Of a stretch of 64,000 nt of DNA, positions 52,224 to 62,576 are shown in pieces. The position numbers and the translations under genes are program-made. How positions within the stretch are numbered: position 1 is the first letter of the stretch; every line of letters begins with the position of its first letter. Under the pieces are notes generated by a model that saw nothing but the letters and a program-made list of their open reading frames with translations, was not told the DNA's origin and ran no database searches. This stretch comes from Methylobacterium sp. Leaf112 (lineage in GTDB: Bacteria > Pseudomonadota > Alphaproteobacteria > Rhizobiales > Beijerinckiaceae): the NCBI RefSeq assembly GCF_001423295.1, contig NZ_LMNG01000010.1:1-64000 (forward strand), in the 5' to 3' direction.

Positions 52224-53513
52224 TCACTTCCCCTCGTACGAGATCCGGTAGATTGCCCCGGCCGTGTCGTCGGCGACGAGCAGCGAGCCGTCGAGGAACA
52301 CGGCCACGTCCGCCGGGCGGCCGAGATACTCGCCGTCGCCCGTGAGCCAGCCCTCGGCGAACGGCACCGGCGCGCCCGCCTTGCCGTCCTTCTCCACCGG
52401 CACGAACATGATCCGGGCGCCGATGGGCGTGGTGCGGTTCCAGGAGCCGTGCTCGGCGATGAAGATCCCGCCGCGATAGGCGGCCGGGAACTGCTTGCCG
52501 GTGTAGAACGCCATGCCGAGATCGGCCGCATGCGGCGGCAACTCGGCCTGCGGGAACACCGCCCCCTTCGGAGGCTCCTCGTCCTTGTACTCGACGGTGC
52601 GGACGGCGCCGCCGCCGAACCACGGGAAGCCGAAGAATTCCCCGGCCTTCGTGGCGCGGTTGAGTTCGCCCGGCGGGGTGTCGTCGCCCATGCCGTCGAC
52701 CTGGTTGTCGGTGAACCACAGGGACTTGTCGGCGGGGCTGAAATCCATGCCGACGGAATTGCGGATGCCCGTGGCGAACACCTCGCGGTTCTTCCCGTCG
52801 GCATCCATCCGGACGATGCCGCCGATGCCGGTTCTGGCGTAGAGGTCGCGCTTCTCCGCCGGCGGCACGTTGTAGGGCTGGCCGAGGGACACGTAGGTCT
52901 TGCCGTCGGGGCCGATGCGGCAGATCCGGGCGGTGTGGTTGTAGCTCTCCTCCGCGGCCGGGATCAGCGCGCCCTGCTTGACCAGCACGCCGGCGGCGAC
53001 GTCGGGGCTCTCGTAGAAGAACTCCGCCGCCGGGAACGACAGCACCCGGTTCTGTTCGGCGATGGTGAGCACGCCGTCCTTCGAGAAGCAGACGCCGTTG
53101 GGGATCTTGAAGTCGATGCCGGGCGCGAAGGCCCGGACCTCGTCGGCGACCCGGTCCTTGTCCCGGTCGGTCACCGTGTAGACCTTGGTCTTGCGGGTGC
53201 CGACGAACAGCACGCCGGCGTTGGGCCCGACCGCGATGGAGCGGGCATCGGGCACCACGGCGTAGAGGTCGATCCGGAAGCCCTCGGGCAGCTTGATCTT
53301 GCCCAGCGTCCGGCGGAGCGCATCGGCGCGGCGCCCGGTCTGGGGGATCTCGGGCGCCTCGGCCGTGCCCGTGCTCTGCATGCCCTGGAGCTTCTCCAAG
53401 GCGTCGGCCTTGGCCTTCGTCTCGGCGGGGGCGGCCCCCTGCGCCTGCGCCCCGAGGGGGGCCGAACCGAGGGTGACGCCGGCCAGAAGCGTCGCGACGA
53501 GGACGGATCGCAT
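52224..53513 (-). CDS. Soluble PQQ-type sugar/sorbosone dehydrogenase
   Basis: The 429-residue precursor starts MRSVLVATLLAGVTLGSAPL (ATG 53513). Its beta-propeller signatures fit the soluble aldose/L-sorbosone dehydrogenase group (GSDH type): LPEGFRIDLYAVVPDARSIA, GPNAGVLFVGTRKTKVYTVT, NHTARICRIGPDGKTYVSLG, RNSVGMDFSPADKSLWFTDN and GIFIAEHGSWNRTTPIGARI. It would oxidise a sugar or aldehyde in the periplasm with PQQ and calcium. A small cytochrome c lies next to it. The true substrate cannot be read from sequence. Confidence 0.82.
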   Translation of the reverse strand: MRSVLVATLLAGVTLGSAPLGAQAQGAAPAETKAKADALEKLQGMQSTGTAEAPEIPQTGRRADALRRTLGKIKLPEGFRIDLYAVVPDARSIAVGPNAGVLFVGTRKTKVYTVTDRDKDRVADEVRAFAPGIDFKIPNGVCFSKDGVLTIAEQNRVLSFPAAEFFYESPDVAAGVLVKQGALIPAAEESYNHTARICRIGPDGKTYVSLGQPYNVPPAEKRDLYARTGIGGIVRMDADGKNREVFATGIRNSVGMDFSPADKSLWFTDNQVDGMGDDTPPGELNRATKAGEFFGFPWFGGGAVRTVEYKDEEPPKGAVFPQAELPPHAADLGMAFYTGKQFPAAYRGGIFIAEHGSWNRTTPIGARIMFVPVEKDGKAGAPVPFAEGWLTGDGEYLGRPADVAVFLDGSLLVADDTAGAIYRISYEGK

Positions 53514-53592
53514 GGGGTACTCTCCCGGCTCCGCCCGCATGATCGGGGCGGTTGCCGGACGGACGTTACGGGCTTGCCGGTGGTCTCCACAA

Positions 53593-53628
53593 GGGGAGGG
53601 CCGTCCCCCGCGGGGGACGGCCCTCCCC
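53593..53628. terminator. 36-bp perfect palindrome after the MAPEG gene
   Basis: Two 18-base arms meet without a loop (53593-53610 and 53611-53628), six bases past the MAPEG stop and 80 bases upstream of the PQQ-type dehydrogenase gene. It is probably a terminator or cruciform; no T-run follows. Confidence 0.55.
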
Positions 53629-53634
53629 GGGATG

Positions 53635-54045
53635 TCAGTACGGCAGGATCTTGACGAACAGGCCCCACAGCACGAGCAGGATGCCGACCACCGAGACGCC
53701 CCAGATGATGGAGCGGATCTTCGGCACGCCTAAGCCGTAGACCGGCAGGTAGGCGAGGCGCCCGAAGAAGTAGAGGTAGGCGCCCAGCACCACGGCGGTG
53801 TTGTGGCGCCCCGTGGCGACGCAGGCGAGCACCAGGGCGGCGAAGATCGGGAACGTCTCGAAGAAGTTCTTCGAGGCCTTCTCCAGGCGGGCGGCCGCGC
53901 CCGTCACCTCCGGCGTCCGGCCCTCGCGGTTGCCGGCGGCCCAGGTGAAGCCGCCGCGCTGCTGCAGGCCGCTGTAGGAGGCGGCGATGATGTGGACGAG
54001 GCCGAGGAAGCAGGACCAGGCAAGGAGGCGGATTTCGACGGGCAT
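53635..54045 (-). CDS. MAPEG-family small membrane protein
   Basis: The 136-residue protein starts [20 protein letters not shown] and has four spans. MAPEG signs include [40 protein letters not shown] and [20 protein letters not shown]. Eukaryotic relatives conjugate glutathione or handle eicosanoids; the bacterial ones are poorly known. I chose ATG 54045; the frame opens further upstream to 54255. It is divergent from alaS. Confidence 0.85.
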   Translation of the reverse strand: MPVEIRLLAWSCFLGLVHIIAASYSGLQQRGGFTWAAGNREGRTPEVTGAAARLEKASKNFFETFPIFAALVLACVATGRHNTAVVLGAYLYFFGRLAYLPVYGLGVPKIRSIIWGVSVVGILLVLWGLFVKILPY

Positions 54046-54241
54046 GGGCGCGGTGTGTCCTTGGTCGGTGGTGATCCCCGTACCTAGACCATCGCGCGGG
54101 CGAGGGGCACCCGCCGGTGCGAAACGTGAAACCGCCCGTGACTTGAGCCGGAACCCTCCGTATGAGACGCCTGCGCGCGGACTAGCCGTCATGGCCGTCA
54201 GCACCGACCCGGCAGGGCCCACCGACAGAGTCTTTACAGCG

Positions 54242-56890
54242 ATGAGCGGCGTCAACGAGATCCGGTCGACCTTCCTCGACTACTTCGCAAAGGCGGGCCA
54301 CGAGGTTCTGCCGTCCTCGTCGCTGGTGCCGCGCAACGACCCGACGCTGATGTTCACCAACGCCGGCATGGTGCAGTTCAAGAACGTCTTCACCGGTGTC
54401 GAGAAGCGAACCTACAATCGCGCCACCACATCGCAGAAATGCGTTCGCGCGGGGGGCAAGCACAACGACCTCGACAACGTCGGCTACACCGCGCGGCACC
54501 ACACCTTCTTCGAGATGCTCGGCAACTTTTCCTTCGGCGATTACTTCAAGCCGCAGGCCATCGAACTTGCTTGGGATCTGATCACCAAGGAATTCGGCCT
54601 GTCGAAGGACCGCCTGCTGGTGACGGTCTATGCCGACGACGACGAGGCCGCCTCGCTGTGGAAGAAGATCGCCGGATTCTCCGACGACCGGATCATCCGC
54701 ATCGGCACCTCGGACAACTTCTGGCAGATGGGCGACACCGGCCCGTGCGGACCGTGCTCGGAGATCTTCATCGATCAGGGCCCCGGCCTGCAGGGCGGCC
54801 CGCCCGGCTCGCCCGACGAGGACGGCGACCGCTTCCTCGAATTCTGGAACCTCGTGTTCATGCAGTACGAGCAGGTGGAGCCGGGCAACCGCCTCGCCCT
54901 GCCACGCCCTTCCATCGACACCGGCATGGGCCTGGAGCGCATGGCCGCCATCCTCCAGGGGGTGACGAGCAACTACGAGACGGACCTGTTCCGCGCCCTC
55001 ATCGACGCCGTGAGCCACGCCGTCGGCCGCCCGCCGGAGCCCGCCACCCGCGCCTCCTACCGGGTCGTCGCCGACCACCTGCGCGCCGCGTCCTTCCTCG
55101 TCGCCGATGGCGTGCTGCCGGGCAACGAGGGCCGGGGCTACGTCCTGCGCCGGATCATGCGCCGGGCCATGCGCCACCTCGAACTCCTGGGCTCCCGCGA
55201 GCCGGTGATGTACCGCCTGGTGCCGACCCTGGTGCGCGAGATGGGTCAGGCCTACCCCGAACTCACCCGCGCGGAGACGCTCATCGGCGAGACCCTGCGG
55301 CTGGAGGAGACCCGGTTCCGCCGCACCCTGGAGCGGGGGCTGGCCATCCTCGACGCCGAGACCCGCGACCTCGCGCAGGGCCAGAACCTGTCGGGCGAGA
55401 CGGCCTTCACCCTCTACGACACCTACGGCTTCCCCCTCGACCTGACCCAGGACGCCCTCAAGGCGCGCGGCATCGGCGTCGACACCGACGCGTTCGGGGC
55501 CGCCATGGAGCGCCAGCGCAAGGCCGCGCGCGCCGCCTGGACGGGCTCCGGCGAGGCCGCCACCGAGACCGTCTGGTACGGCCTCAAGGAGCGCACCGGC
55601 GCCACGGAGTTCCTGGGGTATGAGACGGAGTCGGCCGAAGGCATCGTCACGGCTCTGCTTCGCGACGGCGCCGAGGTGGAGGCCCTGGAGGCCGGCCAGA
55701 CCGGCCTCGCCCTCGTCAACCAGACCCCGTTCTACGCCGAATCCGGCGGTCAGGTCGGCGACACCGGTACGCTGACGGCCGCCGGCCTGAAGGCGCGGGT
55801 GACGGCCACCGAGAAGAAGCTCGGCGACCTCTTCGTCCACCACGTCACCGTGGACGAGGGCCGGCTCGCCCTGAACCAGCCCGTGGAACTCTCCGTCGAG
55901 GCCGATCGGCGCGCCGCCATCCGGGCCAACCACTCGGCGACCCATCTCCTGCACGAGGCCCTGCGCCAGGTGCTCGGCGACCACGTCGCCCAGAAGGGCT
56001 CCCTCGTCTCGGCCGAGCGCCTGCGCTTCGATTTCAGCCACCCCAAGCCCCTCGACGAGGCCGAGATCCGCGCCGTCGAGGACATCGCCAACGCCGTGCT
56101 GCTGCAGAACACCCCCGTGGTGACGAAGCTCATGGCGCAGGACGAGGCCGTGGCCTCCGGCGCCCGCGCCCTGTTCGGCGAGAAGTACGGCGACGAGGTC
56201 CGCGTCGTCTCCATGGGCCTGCCTGGGGCGGGCGGTAAGGCGTTCTCGGTGGAGCTCTGCGGCGGCACCCATGCGGCGCGCACCGGCGAGATTGGTCAGG
56301 TCTCCGTCGTCGCCGAGAGTGCCGTCGGCGCGGGGGTGCGCCGCATCGAGGCCCTGACGGCGGATTCCGCGCGGCGCTTCCGCGCCGAGGAGGGCCGCAC
56401 CCTGTCGCAGATCGCCGGCCTGCTCAAATCCGCCACCGCCGACGTACCCGAGCGCCTGGCGAGCCTCATCGAAGACCGCCGCCGCCTGGAACGCGAACTC
56501 ACCGACGCGCGGAAAAAACTCGCCATGGGCGGGGCCGGATCGGGCGGTGACGAGATCGTGGAGATCGGCGGTGTGAAGCTCCTGGCCCGCGTGGTCGAGG
56601 GCGTCGAGATGCGCGACCTCAAGAGCCTGGCCGACGAGGGCAAGAGCCGGATCGGCTCTGGCATCGTCGCCCTGGTGGGCGTCGCCCCCGACGGCAAGGC
56701 CGGTCTCGTCGTCGGCGTCACCGCCGACCTCACCGAACGGTTCGACGCCGTCGCGCTGGTGCGGGCGGGCGCCGGCCACCTCGGCGGCAAGGGCGGCGGC
56801 GGTCGCCGCGACATGGCCCAGGCCGGAGGACCGGAGGGCACGGGCGCGGCGGCGGCCCTGGACGCGATCCGGACGGCCCTGGCCGGATAG
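54242..56890 (+). CDS. alaS: Alanyl-tRNA synthetase
   Basis: The 882-residue enzyme has the class II core ([60 protein letters not shown]), [13 protein letters not shown], an editing domain with zinc ligands ([15 protein letters not shown] and [14 protein letters not shown]) and the C-Ala domain. It charges tRNA-Ala. I chose ATG 54242; ATG 54191 would add 17 residues. recA-alaS is a common order in this group, but here 2.9 kb lies between them. Confidence 0.97.
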   Translation: MSGVNEIRSTFLDYFAKAGHEVLPSSSLVPRNDPTLMFTNAGMVQFKNVFTGVEKRTYNRATTSQKCVRAGGKHNDLDNVGYTARHHTFFEMLGNFSFGDYFKPQAIELAWDLITKEFGLSKDRLLVTVYADDDEAASLWKKIAGFSDDRIIRIGTSDNFWQMGDTGPCGPCSEIFIDQGPGLQGGPPGSPDEDGDRFLEFWNLVFMQYEQVEPGNRLALPRPSIDTGMGLERMAAILQGVTSNYETDLFRALIDAVSHAVGRPPEPATRASYRVVADHLRAASFLVADGVLPGNEGRGYVLRRIMRRAMRHLELLGSREPVMYRLVPTLVREMGQAYPELTRAETLIGETLRLEETRFRRTLERGLAILDAETRDLAQGQNLSGETAFTLYDTYGFPLDLTQDALKARGIGVDTDAFGAAMERQRKAARAAWTGSGEAATETVWYGLKERTGATEFLGYETESAEGIVTALLRDGAEVEALEAGQTGLALVNQTPFYAESGGQVGDTGTLTAAGLKARVTATEKKLGDLFVHHVTVDEGRLALNQPVELSVEADRRAAIRANHSATHLLHEALRQVLGDHVAQKGSLVSAERLRFDFSHPKPLDEAEIRAVEDIANAVLLQNTPVVTKLMAQDEAVASGARALFGEKYGDEVRVVSMGLPGAGGKAFSVELCGGTHAARTGEIGQVSVVAESAVGAGVRRIEALTADSARRFRAEEGRTLSQIAGLLKSATADVPERLASLIEDRRRLERELTDARKKLAMGGAGSGGDEIVEIGGVKLLARVVEGVEMRDLKSLADEGKSRIGSGIVALVGVAPDGKAGLVVGVTADLTERFDAVALVRAGAGHLGGKGGGGRRDMAQAGGPEGTGAAAALDAIRTALAG

Positions 56891-57423
56891 GATCGTGGTG
56901 TGCGCGTCGTCGGCCGGTTCGGTGAATTGCCGAGCCCGCCGTGCGACGCCGCAGCGGTACCGCGTACGGCCTTCGATCGCGCGCACCGTGCCGCAAGCTC
57001 GGTCCACGGGATCTGCCCCGCACGCCGGGGAATACCGGCGGGCCCCCCGTGGGCACACGGTCGCGCGGCGCATCCCAGCACGGACCCGGGGGAGCCGACG
57101 GCCGACGATTCCTCGCGGCTTGCGGAGGCAGCGGCATGGAAAAGCGCCATCCCCGATGCCACCGGGCCTCCGACCCGCCCCTGAAGTTGCCTGCGGATTA
57201 GGCATATGACCTCAGCGTAGGCGCCGGCCGGGCCTGGGAATCCCGCCCGCCTCACCGCGTCGCGGCTGGAGGGCGTGGTGCGGTTTGTGCAGGATCGGCG
57301 ATACGCTTCCCGGGCCGTTCGTGCGCGGCGAACGGTCCCGTGTGGCGTGGGCGGGCGCGGCCCCGCAACACCGGACCTCGCGCGCGCTCCGCCCCTGTGT
57401 CACCGCCCTGACCCGGACGTTCC
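56891..57423. other. 533-base gap with no recognisable feature
   Basis: Between alaS and the amidohydrolase gene the sequence is GC-rich. Several short frames are open in it, on both strands, but none has a ribosome site or family-like sequence. The 5' end of the amidohydrolase operon promoter must lie here; I can point to no clear hexamers. Confidence 0.5.
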
Positions 57424-58530
57424 ATGCCCGAATGCCTCGTCTTCCGCGTGCCGACCCGGCACCCCGCCGACGTCTCGGGGGTGATGGACCTCATCGCCGC
57501 CGGCGCCGTGGCGGCGGATGAGATCGTGGCGATCTTCGGCAAGACCGAGGGCAACGGCTGCGTCAACGATTTCACCCGCCAGCTCGCCGTGATGGCCCTG
57601 GAGACCGCGCTCGCCGGCGCGATGGCGTGTACGCCCGAAGCCGTCGGCGGGCGGGTCGCCCTGGTGATGTCGGGCGGCACCGAGGGCGGCCTTTCCCCCC
57701 ATCTCCTCGTATTGGCGCGCCGCGACGGCCCGGCCGTGCCCGGCGCGACGGCGCTGGCCATCGGCACCGCCTTCACGGCCGATTTCCGGCCCGAGGAGAT
57801 CGGCCGCATGGCGCAAGTGCGGGCGACGGCAGCGGCGGTCGCCGAAGCCATGGCCCGGGCCGGGCTCGACGACCCGGAGGCCGTACATTTCGTCCAGGTG
57901 AAGTGTCCGCTCCTGACCAGCGCCCGCATCCAGGAGGCTGCCGCGCGCGGACGGGACGTCGCCACCCACGACACCTACGCCTCCATGGGCCTGACGCGCG
58001 GGGCCTCCGCCCTCGGCATCGCCCTGGCCCTCGGCGAAGTGGCGGACGAGGACCTCGCCGACGCCGCCATCGGTGCGCGACGGGACCTCTATTCCGGCCG
58101 CGCCAGCGCCTCGGCCGGCATCGAACTCATGCGCAACGAAGTCATCGTGCTGGGCAACGCGCCCGGCTGGACCGGCCCCCACGCCATCGCCCACCGGGTC
58201 ATGCGCGACGGCATCGATTTTTTCGCAGTTCAGGGCGTGCTGGCGGATCTGGGCTTTCCCGGCTCCGGCCAACTGACGCCGGAGGAGTCGGAGCGCGTGG
58301 TCGCCCTGCTCGCGAAAGCCGAGCCCTCGCATGACGGCCTGATCCGCGGCCGGCGTCACATCATGAACGACGACAGCGACATCAACGCCACCCGGCACGC
58401 CCGCGCCCTGGTCGGTGGGGTCGCCGCCGCCGCCATCGGGCGCACCGACCTGTTCGTCTCCGGCGGCGCCGAGCACCAGGGACCCGACGGCGGCGGCCCT
58501 GTTGCGATCATCGCCCGCGTGAGGGACTGA
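57424..58530 (+). CDS. Ring-opening amidohydrolase, cyanuric acid amidohydrolase/barbiturase family
   Basis: The 368-residue protein has the three-fold layout of the AtzD/barbiturase family. The three serine-lysine dyads are visible: Lys40 with Ser83 (FGKTEGNGCVNDFTRQ, VMSGGTEGGL), Lys160 with Ser230 (FVQVKCPLLT, SGRASASAGIELMRNEV) and Lys298 with Ser346 (LLAKAEPSHDG, DLFVSGGAEHQG). The 43- and 48-residue spacings match AtzD. RRHIMNDDSDINATRHARAL is another signature. The enzyme opens cyanuric acid or barbituric acid. Which ring this one opens cannot be told by eye. It is followed after four bases by a hydantoinase-like gene. Confidence 0.9.
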   Translation: MPECLVFRVPTRHPADVSGVMDLIAAGAVAADEIVAIFGKTEGNGCVNDFTRQLAVMALETALAGAMACTPEAVGGRVALVMSGGTEGGLSPHLLVLARRDGPAVPGATALAIGTAFTADFRPEEIGRMAQVRATAAAVAEAMARAGLDDPEAVHFVQVKCPLLTSARIQEAAARGRDVATHDTYASMGLTRGASALGIALALGEVADEDLADAAIGARRDLYSGRASASAGIELMRNEVIVLGNAPGWTGPHAIAHRVMRDGIDFFAVQGVLADLGFPGSGQLTPEESERVVALLAKAEPSHDGLIRGRRHIMNDDSDINATRHARALVGGVAAAAIGRTDLFVSGGAEHQGPDGGGPVAIIARVRD

Positions 58531-58534
58531 AGCA

Positions 58535-59956
58535 ATGCCCGACTTCGATCTCGCCATCCGGGGCGGCACCCTGGTCACCGCCACCGATACGTTTCGCGCC
58601 GATCTCGGCATCCGCGACGGGCGCATCGCGGGAATCGCCGCGCGGATCACGGATGCGGCCCGCACCCTCGACGCCTCCGGGCTCCTCGTGCTGCCGGGCG
58701 GCATCGACAGCCACGTCCACATCGCGCAGGATTCCGGCCCCGGCATCGTCATGGCGGACGACTTCGCCTCCGCGACCCGTGCGGCGGCGGCCGGCGGCAA
58801 CACCTGCGTGATGCCGTTCGCGCTCCAGCCCCGCGGCGCCTCCCTGCGCGAGGCGACCCATGCCTACCGGGCGCTGGCGGAGGGCCAGTGCCACATCGAT
58901 GTCGCCATCCACCTCATCGTCTCCGACCCGACGCCGGCGGTGCTCGGCCAGGAGCTGCCGGCCCTGATCGCTGAGGGCTACACCTCGTTCAAGGTGTTCA
59001 TGACGTACGACGATCTGGTCTTGAACGACCGCCAGATCCTCGACGTGTTCGACGTGGCGCGGCGCGAGGGCGCCCGCGTCATGGTCCATGCCGAGGGCTA
59101 CGACGCCATCCGGTACATGACCGAGAAGCTTGAGAAGGCCGGCGAGACCCGCCCGTTCGGGCATGCCCTGTCCCGGCCGCAGGTGGTGGAGCGCGAGGCG
59201 GCGCACCGGGCGATCGCGCACGCCGAACTCGTGGATCTCCCCATCGTCATCGTCCACGTCTCGGGCGCGGAGGCCATGGAGCAGATCGCCTGGGCGCGGG
59301 AGCGCGGGTTGAAAATCCACGCCGAGACCTGCCCGCAATACCTGACGCTCACCGCCGACCACATGAAGGGCATCGGCGCCGACGACCCGATGGCGGGGGC
59401 GAAATACGTCTGTTCGCCGCCGCCCCGCGAGGCCGCGAACCAGGCCGCGATCTGGCGCGGCCTCCGGACCGGCCTGTTCGACGTGGTCTCCTCCGACCAC
59501 TGCCCGTTCCGCTACGACGACGTTCAGGGCAAGCTGAACCCGCGCGCGAGAAGCGCGTTCCGCTGGGTGCCCAACGGCATCCCGGGCATCGAGACCCGTC
59601 TGCCGATCCTGTTCTCGGAGGGCGTCTCGGCGGGGCGCATCTCCCTCAACCGCTTCGTGGAACTCACCGCCACGAATCACGCCAAGCTCTACGGGCTCTA
59701 CCCGCGCAAGGGCTCCATCGGCATCGGGTTCGACGCCGACCTGACCCTCTGGGACCCGAACCGGCGCGAGACGATCCTGCAGGCCAACCTCCACCACGGC
59801 GCCGATTACACGCCCTGGGAGGGGTTCGCGGTGACGGGTTGGCCGGTGGTGACCCTCGCGCGGGGTGAGATCGTCGCCGAGGACGGGCGGGTGACCGGCG
59901 CACTCGGCCATGGACGGGTGCTCGACCGGGTTGTGCAAGCCGGTCCCCCGGTCTGA
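58535..59956 (+). CDS. Dihydropyrimidinase/hydantoinase-type amidohydrolase
   Basis: The 473-residue enzyme has the metal site of cyclic amidases: His60 and His62 (GGIDSHVHIAQD), carboxylated Lys153 (SFKVFMTYDD), His185 (RVMVHAEGYD), His241 (VIVHVSGAEA) and Asp321 (VVSSDHCPFR). It would open a hydantoin, dihydropyrimidine or similar ring. It is four bases after the ring-opening amidohydrolase gene and 78 bases before the importer. It may act on a related ring rather than on the same one, giving the cluster two ring-opening steps. Confidence 0.88.
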   Translation: MPDFDLAIRGGTLVTATDTFRADLGIRDGRIAGIAARITDAARTLDASGLLVLPGGIDSHVHIAQDSGPGIVMADDFASATRAAAAGGNTCVMPFALQPRGASLREATHAYRALAEGQCHIDVAIHLIVSDPTPAVLGQELPALIAEGYTSFKVFMTYDDLVLNDRQILDVFDVARREGARVMVHAEGYDAIRYMTEKLEKAGETRPFGHALSRPQVVEREAAHRAIAHAELVDLPIVIVHVSGAEAMEQIAWARERGLKIHAETCPQYLTLTADHMKGIGADDPMAGAKYVCSPPPREAANQAAIWRGLRTGLFDVVSSDHCPFRYDDVQGKLNPRARSAFRWVPNGIPGIETRLPILFSEGVSAGRISLNRFVELTATNHAKLYGLYPRKGSIGIGFDADLTLWDPNRRETILQANLHHGADYTPWEGFAVTGWPVVTLARGEIVAEDGRVTGALGHGRVLDRVVQAGPPV

Positions 59957-60034
59957 TCGGACGCCGCGACATCGGATGCGAATCGGGTATCGTCTGGCCC
60001 GCCCCTTGCTGGGATGCGGGTCGGGAGACAACGC

Positions 60035-61027
60035 ATGGACGTCGAGCTGATCCGCCTGACCAAGCGCTACGGCCACACCACGGCCGTGGACGGCATCGAC
60101 CTGAAGGTCCGCTCGGGCGCCTATTGCTGCCTGCTCGGCCCCTCGGGCTGCGGCAAGACCACCACGTTGCGGATGATCGGCGGGCACGAGACCGTGTCCT
60201 CCGGCGACGTGGTCATCGGGCCGAAGGCGGTAGGCGATGCCACCCCGGCCGAGCGCGGCACCGCGATGATGTTCCAGAGCTACGCCCTGTTCCCCCACCT
60301 CAACTGCCGCGACAACGTCGCCTTCAGCCTGAAGATGCGGGGCATCGGCAAGACCGAGCGCCGGGCCAAGGCGCTCGCCATGCTCGACCTCGTGCAGATG
60401 GCGCATCTGGCCGAGCGACTGCCGGCCCAGCTCTCCGGCGGCCAGCAGCAGCGCGTCGCGCTCGCCCGCGCCCTGGTCACCGGACCCAAGGTCCTGCTCC
60501 TCGACGAGCCGCTCTCGGCCCTCGATCCGTTCCTGCGGGTGCGGATGCGGACCGAATTGAAGCGGCTCCAGGCCGAACTCGGCATCACCTTCATCCACGT
60601 CACCCACAGCCAGGAGGAGGCGATGGCGCTGTCCGACCTCGTGGTGGTGATGAACGGCGGCCGCATCGAGCAGGCGGCCGACCCCCGCACGATCTTCGAG
60701 CGCCCCGCCACCGCCTTCGTCGCCCGCTTCATCGGCGGCCACAACATCATCCGCCTGCCCGATGCGACGGAGGTCGCCGTCCGGGCGGACCGGATGCGCC
60801 TCGGGGCGGAGGCGGGGCCCGGGGCGGTGCCGGCGCGCGTCGTCTCGATCGAGTATCAGGGCACCAGCGTGCATGTGGGCTTCGAGGCCGACGGCCTCGG
60901 CGGGAGCGGCGCGGCCGCGCTCACGGCCGTCATCGACGACGGCGCCTATGCCGGCCACCCCCTCGCGCTGGGCCAGACCGTGCCCCTCGGCTGGGATGCC
61001 GCCGCCGCCCATCGCCTGAGCGCCTGA
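60035..61027 (+). CDS. ABC transporter ATP-binding protein, PotA type
   Basis: The 330-residue protein has GPSGCGKTT (Walker A), LSGGQQQRVALARALV (signature), KVLLLDEPLSALDPFLR (Walker B) and HVTHSQEEAMALSDLVVVMN, then an OB-like TOBE domain. It powers import of small charged molecules in the PotABCD group. I chose ATG 60035, with GGGAG about eight bases upstream. Confidence 0.92.
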   Translation: MDVELIRLTKRYGHTTAVDGIDLKVRSGAYCCLLGPSGCGKTTTLRMIGGHETVSSGDVVIGPKAVGDATPAERGTAMMFQSYALFPHLNCRDNVAFSLKMRGIGKTERRAKALAMLDLVQMAHLAERLPAQLSGGQQQRVALARALVTGPKVLLLDEPLSALDPFLRVRMRTELKRLQAELGITFIHVTHSQEEAMALSDLVVVMNGGRIEQAADPRTIFERPATAFVARFIGGHNIIRLPDATEVAVRADRMRLGAEAGPGAVPARVVSIEYQGTSVHVGFEADGLGGSGAAALTAVIDDGAYAGHPLALGQTVPLGWDAAAAHRLSA

Positions 61028-61057
61028 ACCGTTTCTCACTGCGTACGAGGAATCCGC

Positions 61058-62332
61058 ATGACGACCACGATCAAGCTGAGCCGCCGCACCCTGCTGCAGG
61101 GCGCGGGGGCCACCGGACTGGCCCTCGGCGCCGGCCCGATCACCGGCTTTCCCAACGTGATCGCCGCCGAGCCCGTGACCCTGCGCTACCTCGGCACCGC
61201 CGTGAACCAGTCCGGCGACATCGCCCGCAAGGTGAAGGAAGATCTCGGCATCACCCTCGAGTACATCCCCGTCGTCACCGACGAGGTGACGAAGCGCGTG
61301 GTGACCCAGCCGAACTCGTTCGACCTTCTCGACACCGAGTTCTTCAGCCTGAAGAAGCTCATCCCCTCGGGCAACATCCAGGGCATGGATGCGCGCCGGA
61401 TCAAGCAGGCCGACAACATCACCCCGGTCTTCACCAAGGGCGAAGTGGCCGGAAAGAAGATCGGCGACCAGGGCACGGCACCCAAGAAGGTGTTCTACCT
61501 CGAGGGGCAGAACTCGAAGAATTTCGCCGGCTCGGCCACCGAGTGGATCACCCTGATCCCCACCACCTACAACGCCGACACGCTCGGCATCCGGCCCGAC
61601 CTGATAAAGCGCCCGATCACGAGCTGGAAGGAACTCTTGAACCCCGAGTTCAAGGGTAAGGCCTCGATCCTCAACATCCCCTCCATCGGCATCATGGATG
61701 CCGCCATGGTGATCGAGGCCACCGGCGACTACACCTACCCCGACAAGGGCAACATGACGAAGGCGGAGATCGACCGCACCATCAAGCTGCTGATCGAGGC
61801 CAAGCGCGCCGGCCAGTTCCGCGCCTTCTGGCAGGATTTCAACGAATCAGTGAACCTGATGGCGTCCGGCGAGACGGTGATCCAGTCGATGTGGTCGCCC
61901 GCCGTCACCAAGGTGCGCTCGCAGGGCGTCGCCTGCATCTACCAGCCCCTCAAGGAGGGCTACCGCGCCTGGGCCACGGGCTTCGGCCTGCCCAAGACCC
62001 TGACGGGCCGCAAGCTGGATGCGGCCTACGACTTCATCAACTGGTTCCTGTCCGGCTGGGCCGGCGCCTACCTCAACCGCCAGGGCTACTACTCGGCGGT
62101 GCTGGAGACGGCCAAATCCCACATGGAGCCCTACGAGTGGGCCTTCTGGATGGAGGGCAAGGCCGCCGAGAAGGACATCAAGGGCCCGGACGGCGGCGTG
62201 CTGGAGAAGGCCGGCGCCACCCGCGACGGCGGCTCCTTCGAGGCCCGCATGGGGGGCGTCGCCTGCTGGAACGCGGTGATGGACGAGAACACCTACATGG
62301 TCCGTAAGTGGAACGAGTTCATCGCCGCGTGA
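61058..62332 (+). CDS. ABC transporter substrate-binding protein, PotD type, Tat-exported
   Basis: The 424-residue precursor starts MTTTIKLSRRTLLQGAGATG, a twin-arginine signal (SRRTLLQG). The mature part has PotD/ spermidine-putrescine-binding features: FDLLDTEFFSLKKLIPSGNI, NPEFKGKASILNIPSIGIMD and YDFINWFLSGWAGAYLNRQG. The substrate is not polyamine by necessity; the neighbours suggest an N-heterocycle or its product. Confidence 0.88.
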   Translation: MTTTIKLSRRTLLQGAGATGLALGAGPITGFPNVIAAEPVTLRYLGTAVNQSGDIARKVKEDLGITLEYIPVVTDEVTKRVVTQPNSFDLLDTEFFSLKKLIPSGNIQGMDARRIKQADNITPVFTKGEVAGKKIGDQGTAPKKVFYLEGQNSKNFAGSATEWITLIPTTYNADTLGIRPDLIKRPITSWKELLNPEFKGKASILNIPSIGIMDAAMVIEATGDYTYPDKGNMTKAEIDRTIKLLIEAKRAGQFRAFWQDFNESVNLMASGETVIQSMWSPAVTKVRSQGVACIYQPLKEGYRAWATGFGLPKTLTGRKLDAAYDFINWFLSGWAGAYLNRQGYYSAVLETAKSHMEPYEWAFWMEGKAAEKDIKGPDGGVLEKAGATRDGGSFEARMGGVACWNAVMDENTYMVRKWNEFIAA

Positions 62333-62364
62333 GCGGGGTGATGCACCAGGCACGGAGCGCGCTT

Positions 62365-62555
62365 CCCTCTCCCCGCCCGGCGGGGAGAGGGCCTCGTCCT
62401 CCCCTTGTCGGGAGGGGAGGCGAGCCCGGCAGGGCGACGGTGAGGGGGTATCGCCGGTCGTGCCTCTTACGGTGGCGCCCCCTCACCCTCGCTGCCGCTC
62501 GGCTCGCCCCCGGCAAGGGGGGCTCGCCCCTCTCCCCGCAAGCGGGGAGAGGTTC
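62365..62555. repeat. Palindromic intergenic repeat between transporter genes
   Basis: Three hairpins (for example 62365-62391 and a copy near 62537-62556, both built on CTCTCCCCGC/GCGGGGAGAG) and a long-range pair GGTGAGGGGG/CCCCCTCACC fill the 244-base gap. It resembles the CTCTCCCCGC-type repeats of Hyphomicrobiales. It has no coding frame that I trust. Confidence 0.7.
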
Positions 62556-62576
62556 TGCGCTCGGCTGGAGTGAGCC

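Noticed and set aside
54182..57205. 1,007-codon open frame on the reverse strand over alaS
   Set aside because: Same effect of GC-rich third positions; no ribosome site or domain, and the forward frame is alaS.
58508..61039. 843-codon open frame on the reverse strand over the hydantoinase and PotA-like genes
   Set aside because: It spans two well supported forward genes and has no recognisable domain.
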